In this document: positions 43,243-52,598 of the stretch, piece by piece
How positions within the stretch are numbered: position 1 is the stretch's first letter
How the letters are laid out: each line of letters opens with the position of its first letter
Origin: Paraflavitalea soli
GTDB lineage: Bacteria; Bacteroidota; Bacteroidia; Chitinophagales; Chitinophagaceae
DNA: 64,000 nucleotides
Assembly (NCBI RefSeq): GCF_003555545.1
Contig: NZ_CP032157.1
Location: 2,050,546-2,114,545 of the forward strand
Direction of reading: 5' to 3'
The notes under the pieces: generated by a model
The model's database searches: none
What the model saw: the letters and a program-made list of their open reading frames with translations, nothing else
Told to the model about the DNA's origin: nothing
Made by a program: the position numbers and the translations under genes

Positions 43243-44346
43243 TCAAGGGCTGGTTAACAATTGTACCAGCTTTTGTACTTCCTCCATCGTATTGAATGCA
43301 TGCAATACGATCCTTAACCTTTCACTTCCCCTGGGCACCGTAGGATACAGGATGGGCCGTACATCCAACCTGGCCGACTGCAGCCGGCTGGCCACTGCTT
43401 TTACCTGGTCATTACCGGGAACGATGACTACCTGTATGGGAGTGGCCGACACCAGCTTTGGATAAGCGAGGGAAGCTTGCTGAAAGTATTGTACCAATTG
43501 GCGCAGGTGCGCCCGCTCGGTCTGCATACCAGGGAAAAGGCGGTAAGCCGCTTGTATAGCTGCTACACTGCTTTCGGGCAAGGCCGTGGTATAGATAAAT
43601 GCCCGGGAGAAATTGATGAGGTAGTCACGCAATAGCGCGCTGCCCAATACCACCGCACCATGACAGCCTACCGCTTTGCCAAAGGTATGAATGCGGGCAA
43701 AGCAGGATGGCTGCAGGCCCAACTGCTGTACCAACCCTTCTCCCTGCTCTCCTATTACACCGGTGGCATGTGCCTCATCGACAATGAGGTGGGTCTGGTA
43801 TTGCTGGCAAAGACGCACCATTTTCTCCAGTGGCGCCTCATCCCCATCCATCGAGAACACAGATTCCGTTACCACAAACACAGTCCCCGTGGCCGTTTGC
43901 AGTCTTTTCTCCAGGGCTTCCAGGTCATTGTGTGGGAAAGGAAAGGATTGGGCAAAGCTCAGCCGAATGCCATCACGCAGGGAAGCATGGCTGAGTGAAT
44001 CGTATATAATAGTATCTCCCCGCTGAGGTACACAACTCAGCAATCCGAGATTAGCATCATACCCCGAATTGAACAGCAAGGCCGCAGGCGCTCCATGAAA
44101 AATGGCCAGTTGCTTTTCCGCCTGTTCTACCCGTTCATAATTGCCGGCCAGTAAACGGGAACCACCCGATCCGTGGTGGCGTGACGAGGCATCATGTACC
44201 AGCTGCTTTTCAATAAGGCCATGGTGTATGATACCCAGGTAATCGTTGGAGCAGAGATCAGTCTTGCCATCGGGCAGGCGCAGTGTACGGAAAGCCTGTG
44301 CCGCCTTTCGTTCATCGAGCTTTTTATGGAGGAAGTCGTCGTTCAT
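43243..44346 (-). CDS. bioF: 8-amino-7-oxononanoate synthase-like PLP enzyme
   Basis: A 367-residue alpha-oxoamine synthase started at ATG 44346 (the open frame continues upstream only through repeat-like DNA). Landmarks are LCSNDYLGI, the GSGGSRLLAGNY loop, DEAHATGVIGEQGEG with D190 and H193, and the PLP lysine K224 in TFGKAVGCHGAV. This is the pattern of BioF, which makes the biotin precursor from pimeloyl thioester and L-alanine. Related enzymes (glycine C-acetyltransferase, serine palmitoyltransferase) share most of these motifs, and no other biotin gene is seen nearby, so the exact substrate stays somewhat open. It is convergent with the cupin gene and divergent from miaE. Confidence 0.75.
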   Translation of the reverse strand: MNDDFLHKKLDERKAAQAFRTLRLPDGKTDLCSNDYLGIIHHGLIEKQLVHDASSRHHGSGGSRLLAGNYERVEQAEKQLAIFHGAPAALLFNSGYDANLGLLSCVPQRGDTIIYDSLSHASLRDGIRLSFAQSFPFPHNDLEALEKRLQTATGTVFVVTESVFSMDGDEAPLEKMVRLCQQYQTHLIVDEAHATGVIGEQGEGLVQQLGLQPSCFARIHTFGKAVGCHGAVVLGSALLRDYLINFSRAFIYTTALPESSVAAIQAAYRLFPGMQTERAHLRQLVQYFQQASLAYPKLVSATPIQVVIVPGNDQVKAVASRLQSARLDVRPILYPTVPRGSERLRIVLHAFNTMEEVQKLVQLLTSP

Positions 44347-44469
44347 AAAATAGTTTCGGGTTCCGTGTTTTGAGTTTTGTGCTGCCCCGCAATTCGATTT
44401 CCGGCGTAAAGGTAACGGCTTCCAGGGTATTCGCTCGCAGCCCGAAGCTCGTGGCTCGTAGCTTTTCTC

Positions 44470-44477
44470 TACCTTGC
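44470..44477 (+). promoter_or_regulatory. Possible -7 element of miaE
   Basis: TACCTTGC ends 5 nt before the ATG at 44483, the same near-leaderless placement as before purC, the lactonase gene and the DUF721 gene. Confidence 0.35.
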
Positions 44478-44482
44478 AGCCC

Positions 44483-45088
44483 ATGGAGACCACCGACGTA
44501 AAGAATATCCTTGGCTTGCAGTTGCCTACCGATCCCCGCTGGGTGAACCTGGCCGGGATCTCGCTGGAAGAGATACTGACCGATCATGCGTATTGTGAGC
44601 AGAAAGCCGCCACCAGTTGTATTTCCCTGATCCAACGCTACAGTGATAAAGACAAGCTGGTGCGTGAACTATCACCCATCGTAACAGAAGAATGGGGGCA
44701 TTTCAGGCTGGTATTGGCCGAACTGGATAAGCGCAAGCTGAAACTGGGTAAGCAGCGCAAGGATGATTATGTGAACGAACTGATGAAATTTCAACAAAAA
44801 GGCGGTTCCCAGGAAGATCATTTCCTGGACAAGCTACTCATATTCGCCCTCATAGAAGCCCGCAGCTGTGAGCGTTTTAAACGGCTCAGTGAAGGGCTGG
44901 AAGACCCTTACCTGCGCAATTTCTACCGCCGCTTTATGGAAAGCGAGGCAGGGCATTATCACCTCTTTATTGAACTGGCCGAAACCTATGTCGACAAAAC
45001 CAAGGTACGTCAACGCTGGCAGGAATGGCTGAACTACGAAGCAGGCATTATCCAAACACTGGAAGTACGGGGAGATCGGATGCATTAG
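44483..45088 (+). CDS. miaE: tRNA-(ms2io6A37) hydroxylase MiaE
   Basis: A 201-residue diiron monooxygenase that hydroxylates the isopentenyl side chain of ms2i6A at position 37 of tRNAs. The ferritin-like four-helix ligands are visible: E in AYCEQKAA, ExxH in TEEWGHF, E in LIEARSCERF and ExxH in SEAGHYHLF. Start ATG 44483, three codons after a TTG, agrees with the preceding -7 box. Enzymes of this type need oxygen, which fits an aerobic soil or rhizosphere bacterium. It is followed after 117 bp by recF. Confidence 0.93.
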   Translation: METTDVKNILGLQLPTDPRWVNLAGISLEEILTDHAYCEQKAATSCISLIQRYSDKDKLVRELSPIVTEEWGHFRLVLAELDKRKLKLGKQRKDDYVNELMKFQQKGGSQEDHFLDKLLIFALIEARSCERFKRLSEGLEDPYLRNFYRRFMESEAGHYHLFIELAETYVDKTKVRQRWQEWLNYEAGIIQTLEVRGDRMH

Positions 45089-45205
45089 ATGTAGGATGCA
45101 GGATTTGGAATGTAGAATTGCTCCCGCTCTTTGTAATTTATACCTGTTAATTACTGCGTACGCTTCTGCACAAAAGAATCCTACATCCTAAATTCGGGAT
45201 CCGGA

Positions 45206-46303
45206 ATGTATCTTGCACCCTTGTTAAAACTGGACTCCATATCACTGGTTCAATTCAAGAACTATCAGCAGACCGCCTTTACCTTCGACAACCGTATCGT
45301 GGGTATTGCCGGGAAAAACGGGGTTGGGAAAACCAACCTGCTCGATGCTATTTATTATTGCTGTTTCACCAAAAGTTATTTTGCCCGCTCAGATGGCCAG
45401 AATGTATGGCGGGGCGCCGGCGGTTTCCGGATAGAAGCCCATTTTACATTGGCCGGTGAGCCCATGAAAGTGGTATGCATCCTGCGGGAGAACGGTAAGA
45501 AAGAATTCCTGCTCAATGATGAACCTTATGAAAAGTTTGCCCACCATATTGGCCGTTTTCCCTGTGTGATCATTGCGCCGGATGATATACAGATCATTAC
45601 CGGCGGCAGTGAAGAACGGCGGCGTTTCCTGGACGCCCTCCTCTCCCAACTGGACGCTACTTACCTGCAGCACCTCATCGATTACAACAAAGTATTACAG
45701 CAGCGCAATAGTTTCCTGAAATCACTGGCCGAAAAAAGACAGGCCGATATGGGCTTACTGGATGTATATGATGAGCAATTGGTACACTATGGAAATTATG
45801 TACACGGGAAAAGAAAAAGTTTTCTCCAGGAATTTATTCCGGCTGTGCAAAAATTTTACCAGCAAATAGCCGGTGTGGAAGAGCCCTTGCATATTACGTA
45901 CGAGAGTCAGCTACTGCAATATAGTTTCCCTGATCTTTTTTTCCGGTTTCGGGAAAAAGATATGCTGTTGCAAAGAACTACAGGAGGTATCCACAAGGAC
46001 GACCTGGATATCCGGTTACAACAACAATCCTTCAAACTGATCGCTTCGCAGGGACAACGGAAAAGCCTCTTATTTGCACTCAAACTAGCTGAGTTCGAAG
46101 CATTAAAGAATGCAAAAGGCTTCGCTCCCCTCCTGCTGCTGGATGATGTATTTGAAAAGCTGGATGAGCACCGCATGCACAATCTCCTGAGCCAGGTATG
46201 CCTGGAAAACGAAGGGCAACTATTTATTACCGACACGCATGAAGACCGCATCCGCAAACATTTTGGACAGCTCGTCGGTTCTTACCAGGTTATTTGTCTT
46301 TAA
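45206..46303 (+). CDS. recF: DNA replication and repair protein RecF
   Basis: A 365-residue SMC-like ATPase that loads RecA at gaps. The Walker A motif is GKNGVGKTN near residue 37. The family helix-turn PCVIIAPDDIQIITGGSEERRRFLD is at about 113-140 in part. The signature and Walker B lie in LLLDDVFEKLDEHR near 318. Length agrees with RecF. In Bacteroidota recF is commonly followed by a DUF721 gene, as here (46800), with one small unknown gene between. Confidence 0.96.
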   Translation: MYLAPLLKLDSISLVQFKNYQQTAFTFDNRIVGIAGKNGVGKTNLLDAIYYCCFTKSYFARSDGQNVWRGAGGFRIEAHFTLAGEPMKVVCILRENGKKEFLLNDEPYEKFAHHIGRFPCVIIAPDDIQIITGGSEERRRFLDALLSQLDATYLQHLIDYNKVLQQRNSFLKSLAEKRQADMGLLDVYDEQLVHYGNYVHGKRKSFLQEFIPAVQKFYQQIAGVEEPLHITYESQLLQYSFPDLFFRFREKDMLLQRTTGGIHKDDLDIRLQQQSFKLIASQGQRKSLLFALKLAEFEALKNAKGFAPLLLLDDVFEKLDEHRMHNLLSQVCLENEGQLFITDTHEDRIRKHFGQLVGSYQVICL

Positions 46304-46395
46304 TCAATTGTATTATCCGCAAGGAAAAAGTAGTTTTACCCGTCTAAGTATTGTGATAAAAATGTATATTCACAACAGGAGAAGAACGATTGCTT

Positions 46396-46740
46396 ATGAC
46401 TAATTCCCTCGAGTCCGTTATTGCTTTCCTGGAGGAAACAAATGACCCCCACGTAGCTTATTTTTCATATACCACTGATGAAGCTGGTGAAGCCGGAGCC
46501 ATTAGCGCCAACAAAGAAGGCTTGCGCCTGTATGCACTGGAGCTATTGAAAAAATCACTCGACATAGAGCAAAAACCACCTCAAAGCAGCCTCATTTTTT
46601 GTCCCCGTGAATGGATGGTCAGCGAAACCGGTTATAACCTCATCAGTTGTGTACGACCGCAGTATCATTCCCGTGAAACTATCCTGTCGGATATTGAACC
46701 CGCCCGCTATGGCGTCAATGATCCCCGTTTTAAAGTGTAG
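46396..46740 (+). CDS. Hypothetical protein between recF and DUF721
   Basis: A 114-residue soluble protein, ATG at 46396 (a TTG two codons earlier is less likely). No signal peptide or membrane helix. Visible features are an aromatic/acidic N-terminal half (DPHVAYFSYTTDEAGEAG), a helix (LRLYALELLKKSLDIE) and CPREWMVSETGYNLISCV. Not recognised. Position inside the recF-DUF721 pair hints at a DNA-related role, but it may be an unrelated insertion. Confidence 0.65.
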   Translation: MTNSLESVIAFLEETNDPHVAYFSYTTDEAGEAGAISANKEGLRLYALELLKKSLDIEQKPPQSSLIFCPREWMVSETGYNLISCVRPQYHSRETILSDIEPARYGVNDPRFKV

Positions 46741-46787
46741 ATCAACAGGTTCACCAGACTTATTATCCAAGACTTCTAATTTCTTCC

Positions 46788-46795
46788 TAACTTGC
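46788..46795 (+). promoter_or_regulatory. Possible -7 element of the DUF721 gene
   Basis: TAACTTGC ends 4 nt before the ATG at 46800. Near-leaderless placement. Confidence 0.35.
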
Positions 46796-46799
46796 ACCC

Positions 46800-47081
46800 A
46801 TGGGAGAATATTCGATGAGTGATGCACTGAAACATTTTATGCGGAATCCCCGCATCAAAGGTTCTATGCAGGCCTTACAAATTGAGGATGTTTGGGAAAA
46901 GATCATGGGCAAGACCATCGCCAAATACACCGACAAAATACAGATTTACGGCAGTACTTTATATATCACCACTACAGTAGCTCCCCTCAAACAGGAATTG
47001 CTCTACCAGAAAGAGCAGATCATCCAGCGTGTGAATGAAACCCTGGGCGATAACACGGTGAAAGAAGTAGTGATCAAATAA
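46800..47081 (+). CDS. DUF721 (DciA-like) protein
   Basis: A 93-residue DUF721 protein, with the family pattern VWEKIMGKTIAKYTDKI, a beta-rich LYITTTVAPLKQELLYQKEQII and the end NTVKEVVIK. The family includes DciA, the ancestral loader or partner of the replicative helicase DnaB, with a KH-like fold. The short Bacteroidota form lacks the disordered tail of longer DciA proteins. Nearness to recF supports a DNA replication role. ATG at 46800 is clear. Confidence 0.87.
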   Translation: MGEYSMSDALKHFMRNPRIKGSMQALQIEDVWEKIMGKTIAKYTDKIQIYGSTLYITTTVAPLKQELLYQKEQIIQRVNETLGDNTVKEVVIK

Positions 47082-47161
47082 CTTATCTTATCAGTAATAC
47101 AGTGCCCCTGATCACCACGTCTTTATGCTGGTAGCTATAACACTGCAAGCCGGAAAAACCC

Positions 47162-48211
47162 TTATTGCAGCCTTACACGGGGATCCACCACGCCATACAA
47201 TACATCGGCCAGCACATTCACCAGTATAAAGAAGAAAGAAGTAATGAGCACGGATCCCATCACCACCGGGAAGTCGAGTTTTTCGAGCGCATCTACCGTT
47301 ACCTTGCCGATGCCTTTCCAGCCAAAGATGTATTCTACAAAGAAGGCGCCGGCCAGCAGTTCGGCAAACCAGCCGGTAATGGCTGTGATCACCGGGTTGA
47401 GGGCATTGCGCAGCGCATGCTTCCAGATCACCGTCCTTTTATTCAATCCTTTGGCATAAGCTGTACGGATATAATCCTGATTGAGCACATCGAGCATCGA
47501 CCCACGGGTAAGTTGGGTGATAATAGCCAAGGGGCGAATGCCCAGGGTAAAGGCCGGCAGTATCAGGTTCTTTAATTGCAGTTCCCTGTTCCAAAGCGGA
47601 GGCGCTGTATCAAACAGCGTTCCTGTCATGTTGAGCCCCGTATAATCACTCAATACAAATCCAAAGAGGTAGGCGATAATAATACCCATGAAGAAAGAAG
47701 GCGCAGAGATACCCAATACACTGGCAAAAATAGCCGAGGTATCCATCCAGGTATCTTTTTTCACAGCTGCGATCACCCCCAGGGGAATACCAATGACAAT
47801 GGCGATGAGAATGGCGGCCAGCGCCAGCACCAGCGTGCCCGGCAAGGCTTCCATCAATACCTGCCACACATCTTTCTTGGTTTGGTATGACCGCCGCAGG
47901 TAAGGCACTTTCAATCCTACCTTGGTTTCATTACCCACAAACCATCCTTTCAATTGTTTCTTGTCTATCTCCTGTTGGGTGTGCATCGCTACGGGCGACA
48001 CATCATTGAGGTACAACGCAAACTGTTTCCAAACCGGCTGGTCCAGGTAGAGTTCTTTGCGGATATTATCGCGGGTAGCTGCATCCGCACTTTGTCCCAG
48101 CATCAGCCGCGATGGATCGCCAAAGCCCTGAAACAGGAAGAAGACCAATACCACTACCCCCAGCATAACCAGCAGGCCGTAGAACATTCGTTTGGTGAAG
48201 TACCTGATCAA
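47162..48211 (-). CDS. ABC transporter permease, DppB/OppB type
   Basis: A 349-residue inner-membrane permease of peptide/nickel-type ABC importers. I take the TTG at 48211, which gives MIRYFTKRMFYGLLVML, the canonical start of this family; the longer frame runs into an inverted repeat. Six transmembrane helices, an extended periplasmic loop after the first (about 50-110, LGQSADAATRDNIRKELYLD), and the permease EAA region (TAYAKGLNKRTVIWKHALRNA) near 255-275 are visible. Companion permease (DppC), ATPase and binding protein genes are not in the neighbourhood, which is common in Bacteroidota. Substrate unknown. Confidence 0.9.
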   Translation of the reverse strand: MIRYFTKRMFYGLLVMLGVVVLVFFLFQGFGDPSRLMLGQSADAATRDNIRKELYLDQPVWKQFALYLNDVSPVAMHTQQEIDKKQLKGWFVGNETKVGLKVPYLRRSYQTKKDVWQVLMEALPGTLVLALAAILIAIVIGIPLGVIAAVKKDTWMDTSAIFASVLGISAPSFFMGIIIAYLFGFVLSDYTGLNMTGTLFDTAPPLWNRELQLKNLILPAFTLGIRPLAIITQLTRGSMLDVLNQDYIRTAYAKGLNKRTVIWKHALRNALNPVITAITGWFAELLAGAFFVEYIFGWKGIGKVTVDALEKLDFPVVMGSVLITSFFFILVNVLADVLYGVVDPRVRLQ

Positions 48212-48266
48212 AATTGATGTATGATTTCGATGTTTACAAGAGTTGATACCAAACTGGCATGTAGCT

Positions 48267-48351
48267 GTTAGCTGTGAGGTATTAGCTGTTAGCACTTTTG
48301 TTTCGCCAACGTTGGCCGGGAATAGCTAAAAGCTAATACCTCACAGCTAAC
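48267..48351. repeat. Long inverted repeat overlapping the end of a gene
   Basis: A perfect 21-bp arm, 48267-48287, pairs with 48331-48351, and a further 6 bp (48288-48293 with 48325-48330) pair with one mismatch. The loop contains the 12-bp palindrome GCCAACGTTGGC (48305-48316). The right arm overlaps the last codons and stop of the minus-strand gene that ends at 48333. Confidence 0.85.
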
Positions 48352-49487
48352 ACCTCTTTATTAGCTTCTAAAGCCATTACTACCGGCAAGGCCTTGTCCA
48401 GGTCCGCATAACTCCATTTACGGAGAATGGTTCCCTTTTTCATCAGCACCAGCGTTGGATTGGCCCGGCCAGCCGTTTTAATGACCACCGGATCACACCG
48501 CAGTGGCAACATCATATTGAATACAGCCGGCGATTCCGTGCTATACAATGTTTCCGTAGGAATACTCGTCACCAGGAAACCCTGTATATTCTTTTGAGTA
48601 GCCGTTTGCAGGATCGTTTGCAGCACTACAGGCCAGTTGCCCTGGTTGTAATCGTTGCGCAGCAACAGGTAGAGCTGGTATTTATCTTCCTGCAGCAATG
48701 CCTGCGTGGTATCATTCTTATAGAATGTTTGCAGCGAGAAGTCCTTGATCTTAGGCTCCGCATTGCCCTTGCGCACCACCTTGTCGTACCGCTTTACAAA
48801 CTTGTACAGCGAATCATCAAAATCTTCGGGAAACTGGGCCGCCGTAAACTCGATCTCTTTTCCTGCTTTGTTGTATACAAAAGTGATCACCGTACTATCC
48901 GGGATCGCGCCGGCCGGCACTTTCATTTTCTCCGTTAAGTTATTACCCTCTTTATAAGGCAGGCAATCAACCACAGGCAGGTGCAGGAGGGTGAACCACT
49001 GGAAGGCAAAAGAAAATACAGTGGCAAAGAACAGGACGACAACACTGCCCGGCATGGGGATGGCGGGTTTGATCTTGTTGCGGTATATAAATATCACACC
49101 GATCAATACCAGCAGCAACAGGTCTTTCATAAACGACTGATCGGCCGTTAAAGGAATACAGTCACCAAAGCAGCCGCATTCGCGCACCTTACCCGAAAAC
49201 AACGCATAGCCCGTGAGGAAAGTGAAAAACACGATCAGCAGCAGGAGCAGCCAGCTAAACAGCCGCATTTGCCAGCCTACCAGGATAGCCACGCCGGCAA
49301 TGATCTCAAAAGCATTCATGGCCACAGAAAAAGCCAGTGTATAATTATCCAGGAATCCCCAGCCCCATATCTCAAAAAACTCCTGCATTTTATAGCTGAG
49401 TCCCAGCGGATCATTGGCTTTCACCAATCCGGAGAAAATAAACAGCACGCCTACAATGATCCGCGATATGGTAAGGAAATATTTCAT
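48333..49487 (-). CDS. DoxX-type membrane protein fused to a thioredoxin-like domain (BT_3928 family)
   Basis: About 384 residues from ATG 49487 (MKYFLTISRIIVGVLFIFSG). The N-terminal DoxX/MauE-like part has four to five membrane helices (about 4-24, 45-65, 70-92, 110-130 and 138-160), including SGKVRECGCFGDCIPL. A periplasmic domain of about 200 residues resembling a divergent thioredoxin fold follows. This matches the BT_3928 family of Bacteroidota. In that group it often stands near DUF1599 and folP genes, from memory; here those lie 4-5 kb away across an inserted signalling operon. The last residues (VLAVRY) and the stop codon are encoded by the arm of an inverted repeat. Confidence 0.8.
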   Translation of the reverse strand: MKYFLTISRIIVGVLFIFSGLVKANDPLGLSYKMQEFFEIWGWGFLDNYTLAFSVAMNAFEIIAGVAILVGWQMRLFSWLLLLLIVFFTFLTGYALFSGKVRECGCFGDCIPLTADQSFMKDLLLLVLIGVIFIYRNKIKPAIPMPGSVVVLFFATVFSFAFQWFTLLHLPVVDCLPYKEGNNLTEKMKVPAGAIPDSTVITFVYNKAGKEIEFTAAQFPEDFDDSLYKFVKRYDKVVRKGNAEPKIKDFSLQTFYKNDTTQALLQEDKYQLYLLLRNDYNQGNWPVVLQTILQTATQKNIQGFLVTSIPTETLYSTESPAVFNMMLPLRCDPVVIKTAGRANPTLVLMKKGTILRKWSYADLDKALPVVMALEANKEVLAVRY

Positions 49488-49642
49488 AATATAATGAGAT
49501 GCTTGATAATGTGGTGCAAGATAACAAAACCGGATTCTCAATCATCACCCTGTTATTCACAATAGCCTGAATAAACAAGGATGGAAGGGAGAGATTTGTG
49601 GTAGAATGATGACCCCATTGATCAACTAAATCAAAAATTGTT

Positions 49643-50893
49643 ATGCTACGTTACCGGAATATCATGATCAGCACCCTATTACTGCTGGGGCCTTTGCTGT
49701 CAAAAGCCCGGCAGGACAGCGCCAACAGCTTTAGCGCTTACGCCGACCAACAGGAGAAGGTTTTTGTTGCCTTATATGAAAAAAAGGATGTCACCACCTA
49801 TGAGCACCTGCTGCAAGCCTGGCAGGAACGGTACCGGCAGTTGCCCGATAAAACGCAAAAGCAATATACCCGTTACCTGGCCAATGCTTATTATAACCTG
49901 GCCTGTGTCCATGCCTTACTGGGCAATAAAAAGCCGGCGCTTGACTACCTGGGCCTATCCATCCAATCAGGCTACTCCAACTATGCGCATATGATGAAGG
50001 ATACCGACCTGGATGGCATTCGCAAAGACCCGGCATTCAGCAAAATGCTGCAGCCCTTGCGGGCTACCGGCGATTACCTGTACATCCTGCAAAGGGCCGG
50101 AACATACAATGAAAAGGACAAGCGGCCATTGCCGGCCTTTACCTACCAGCCAGCCGGCGATATCAACCTCACAGCCCTGCGCAGGGCCTTTAACCTCGAT
50201 TCTATTGCCGGCCAGGGCCATGATGTATCCAAAGTGTTGAATGTGCTGCACTGGGTGCATGAGCTAATACCGCACGATGGTAATCATGAGAACCCCGCCG
50301 CCAGAAATGCCCTGCAGCTGATTGCCGTTTGCCGGAAAGACGACAGGGGCTTAAATTGCAGGGGGCTGGCGACCGTGCTCAATGAGGCCTACCTGGCGTT
50401 GGGATTCGCTTCCCGGCTGGTCACCTGCCTGCCCAAAGACAGCCTGCGTACCGATCCCGACTGTCACGTGATCAATATGGTGTATGTACCTTCGCTTAAG
50501 AAATGGATCTGGGCCGATCCCACCAATGATGCCTATGTGATGAACGAAAAGGGGGAATTATTGGGCATCCAGGAGGTACGGGAGCGGATAATCCGCAATG
50601 AGCCGCTGATCCTGAACCCTACGGCCAACTGGAACCATCGCTCGTCTACCACCAAAGAAGATTATCTGTACCGCTATATGGCCAAGAACCTGTATATACT
50701 GCAAAGCCCGGCACACAGTACCTGGAACATGGAAGCCCCTGAGCCCGGCAAAACCATTCAGTATATCCAACTGCTGCCGCTGGACTATTTCAAGCAAGGT
50801 CCCGATAAGAAGGAAAGCACCAGCCAAAAGAGTGGCACTACGTATCAATATTACAACACTAATAATCCAGCCGCTTTCTGGCAACTACCCTGA
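49643..50893 (+). CDS. Exported transglutaminase-like protein
   Basis: A 416-residue protein with a signal peptide (MISTLLLLGPLLSKARQ). An N-terminal helical, TPR-like region (about 30-140, TRYLANAYYNLACVHALLGNK) precedes a transglutaminase-like core (about 190-330). The papain-like triad is visible: Cys in RGLNCRGLATVL, His in PDCHVINMVY and Asp in WADPTNDAY. Such bacterial proteins are proteases or cross-linking enzymes, often acting on the cell envelope. The stop codon is followed after 1 nt by the histidine kinase gene, so it belongs to the kinase/regulator operon and may be its sensed or controlled function. Confidence 0.85.
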   Translation: MLRYRNIMISTLLLLGPLLSKARQDSANSFSAYADQQEKVFVALYEKKDVTTYEHLLQAWQERYRQLPDKTQKQYTRYLANAYYNLACVHALLGNKKPALDYLGLSIQSGYSNYAHMMKDTDLDGIRKDPAFSKMLQPLRATGDYLYILQRAGTYNEKDKRPLPAFTYQPAGDINLTALRRAFNLDSIAGQGHDVSKVLNVLHWVHELIPHDGNHENPAARNALQLIAVCRKDDRGLNCRGLATVLNEAYLALGFASRLVTCLPKDSLRTDPDCHVINMVYVPSLKKWIWADPTNDAYVMNEKGELLGIQEVRERIIRNEPLILNPTANWNHRSSTTKEDYLYRYMAKNLYILQSPAHSTWNMEAPEPGKTIQYIQLLPLDYFKQGPDKKESTSQKSGTTYQYYNTNNPAAFWQLP

Positions 50894-50894
50894 T

Positions 50895-52598
50895 ATGAAA
50901 CAACTGCTCATTGTATGCATCCTGCTTTGCCTGTTATTACCAACTGTAATAGCCCAGATAAACTTTAAAGAGGCGGGTGCCGGCACACAGCATATTGCCT
51001 GGGAAAATTATTCCACCACCTACCTGGGTGAAGGGAGCGACAGTATTCCCCTGATCGTTACCGCCATTCCTTATAACGGCATCTATGAGTATGGTGATCA
51101 ATATTCCCGGAATACACCCATGGATATGTCGTTCAGTGGTTACCGGTTCCGTTCACAACTGGCCAATGGCAGGCAACAATTGTATACCTATGATTCCAGT
51201 GAAGTATACTTCCTGACACCCGGCATTTACCAGCACAATGCGGCGCAATACGAGTTCAGGGTGTTGGAAGACGACCAAAAGCTGATCAGGGACTGGGGTC
51301 CTGTCACCGCTTTTTTTGATGCGTCCTTCCAGCTCAATGTCTTTCACGTAAAATTTGGTTTCCTGGGAGGCTTTACGACCTCCTGGGGACATTTTCTGGT
51401 AGTGGAGTTACGCAAAAAAGGGGCTGCGGCTCCGTTTACCGCCTCCGTAGTGTATTGGCAGTCCACCAGGCCTGCCTTAGAGGCGGTTTTCACCACCCGC
51501 GACCTGACCACGATCATGCTCAACATTACCAATGACTACCGGCTGTCGAAAAACTTTACGCGGGAGTTATGGAAAAACTATCCGCCAGACCAACTGGATT
51601 CCGTTACGGGCCTGCCCAAACATTTGGAGGTGGCATCCGGACAAAACGGGCTCATCTTCCAGGTAGGCGCAAGGATATACAAAAAAGGAACACTTGAATA
51701 CAGGGTCATGCGCAATGGGCATGTGCATACAGACTGGACAGGCAATAAGGCCAATAACAGCTATGTATGGATCGATGATCCCGGTCCCGGCAATTATACC
51801 CTGGAGATGCGCTATCGCAAGCAGCGGCACCATGTTACCTCCTTCTCTTTCACCGTACAGCCAGCCTGGTATGAGACCTGGGCATTCCGGCTGATCACCG
51901 GTATTTTGATCATTGCTTTTATTGGTTTTGTGGTCCTGTTGTTCAAACTGCGCCGGCAACGAAAAAAAACAGCAGCTGAACAGGCTAAGAAAGAAAGATT
52001 TGAGCAGGGATTGAAATCCGTATATGCCCAGCTGAACCCTCATTTTACCTTCAATGCACTGTCTTCCATACAGGGCCTCATCAATAACAATGATATCAAA
52101 GGAGCCAATCGCTACCTGTCCGACTTTGCCAGCCTCGTACGGCACTCTCTCACCGATAGTGAGCGGGCATCTATTCCCCTGCAGCGGGAACTGCAAACGC
52201 TGGATACTTATCTTACCCTGGAAAAGATGCGGTTTAACTTTACCTACATCATTCACTGTGAGGAGGCTTTGCCGGCGGCTGAAACAGAGATACCTTCGCT
52301 GCTGCTACAACCCCTGGCCGAAAATGCGGTGAAGCATGGCGTGGCCACCTTACAGGAAAAGGGACTCATACGTGTAGAAGTACTACGGCAGCAGGATGAT
52401 ATGGTGATACGCATCAGCGATAATGGATTGGGCTTTGAACCCGGCAGGGAAACAACTGGCTATGGGTTAAAGCTCACCAAAGACAGGATACGCTTATTGA
52501 ATGAAATGGCAGAAAAAGAACAAATACAATTGAATATAACAAGTGAAGCCCAACAGGGTACTGTCGTTGAACTCTTATTTAAAAACTGGTTGGTATGA
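50895..52598 (+). CDS. LytS-type sensor histidine kinase
   Basis: About 567 residues from ATG 50895. A signal peptide (LLIVCILLCLLLPTVIAQ) is followed by a periplasmic sensor region of about 310 residues, rich in beta strands, that I cannot assign; one transmembrane helix lies at about 337-357 (LITGILIIAFIGFVVLLF). The LytS-type kinase core has the phosphoacceptor His in QLNPHFTFNALSSIQG, then an HATPase with NAVKHG and DNGLGF. It is of the minimal HPK7/LytS type. The stop overlaps the start of the LytTR gene (ATGA). Confidence 0.9.
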   Translation: MKQLLIVCILLCLLLPTVIAQINFKEAGAGTQHIAWENYSTTYLGEGSDSIPLIVTAIPYNGIYEYGDQYSRNTPMDMSFSGYRFRSQLANGRQQLYTYDSSEVYFLTPGIYQHNAAQYEFRVLEDDQKLIRDWGPVTAFFDASFQLNVFHVKFGFLGGFTTSWGHFLVVELRKKGAAAPFTASVVYWQSTRPALEAVFTTRDLTTIMLNITNDYRLSKNFTRELWKNYPPDQLDSVTGLPKHLEVASGQNGLIFQVGARIYKKGTLEYRVMRNGHVHTDWTGNKANNSYVWIDDPGPGNYTLEMRYRKQRHHVTSFSFTVQPAWYETWAFRLITGILIIAFIGFVVLLFKLRRQRKKTAAEQAKKERFEQGLKSVYAQLNPHFTFNALSSIQGLINNNDIKGANRYLSDFASLVRHSLTDSERASIPLQRELQTLDTYLTLEKMRFNFTYIIHCEEALPAAETEIPSLLLQPLAENAVKHGVATLQEKGLIRVEVLRQQDDMVIRISDNGLGFEPGRETTGYGLKLTKDRIRLLNEMAEKEQIQLNITSEAQQGTVVELLFKNWLV

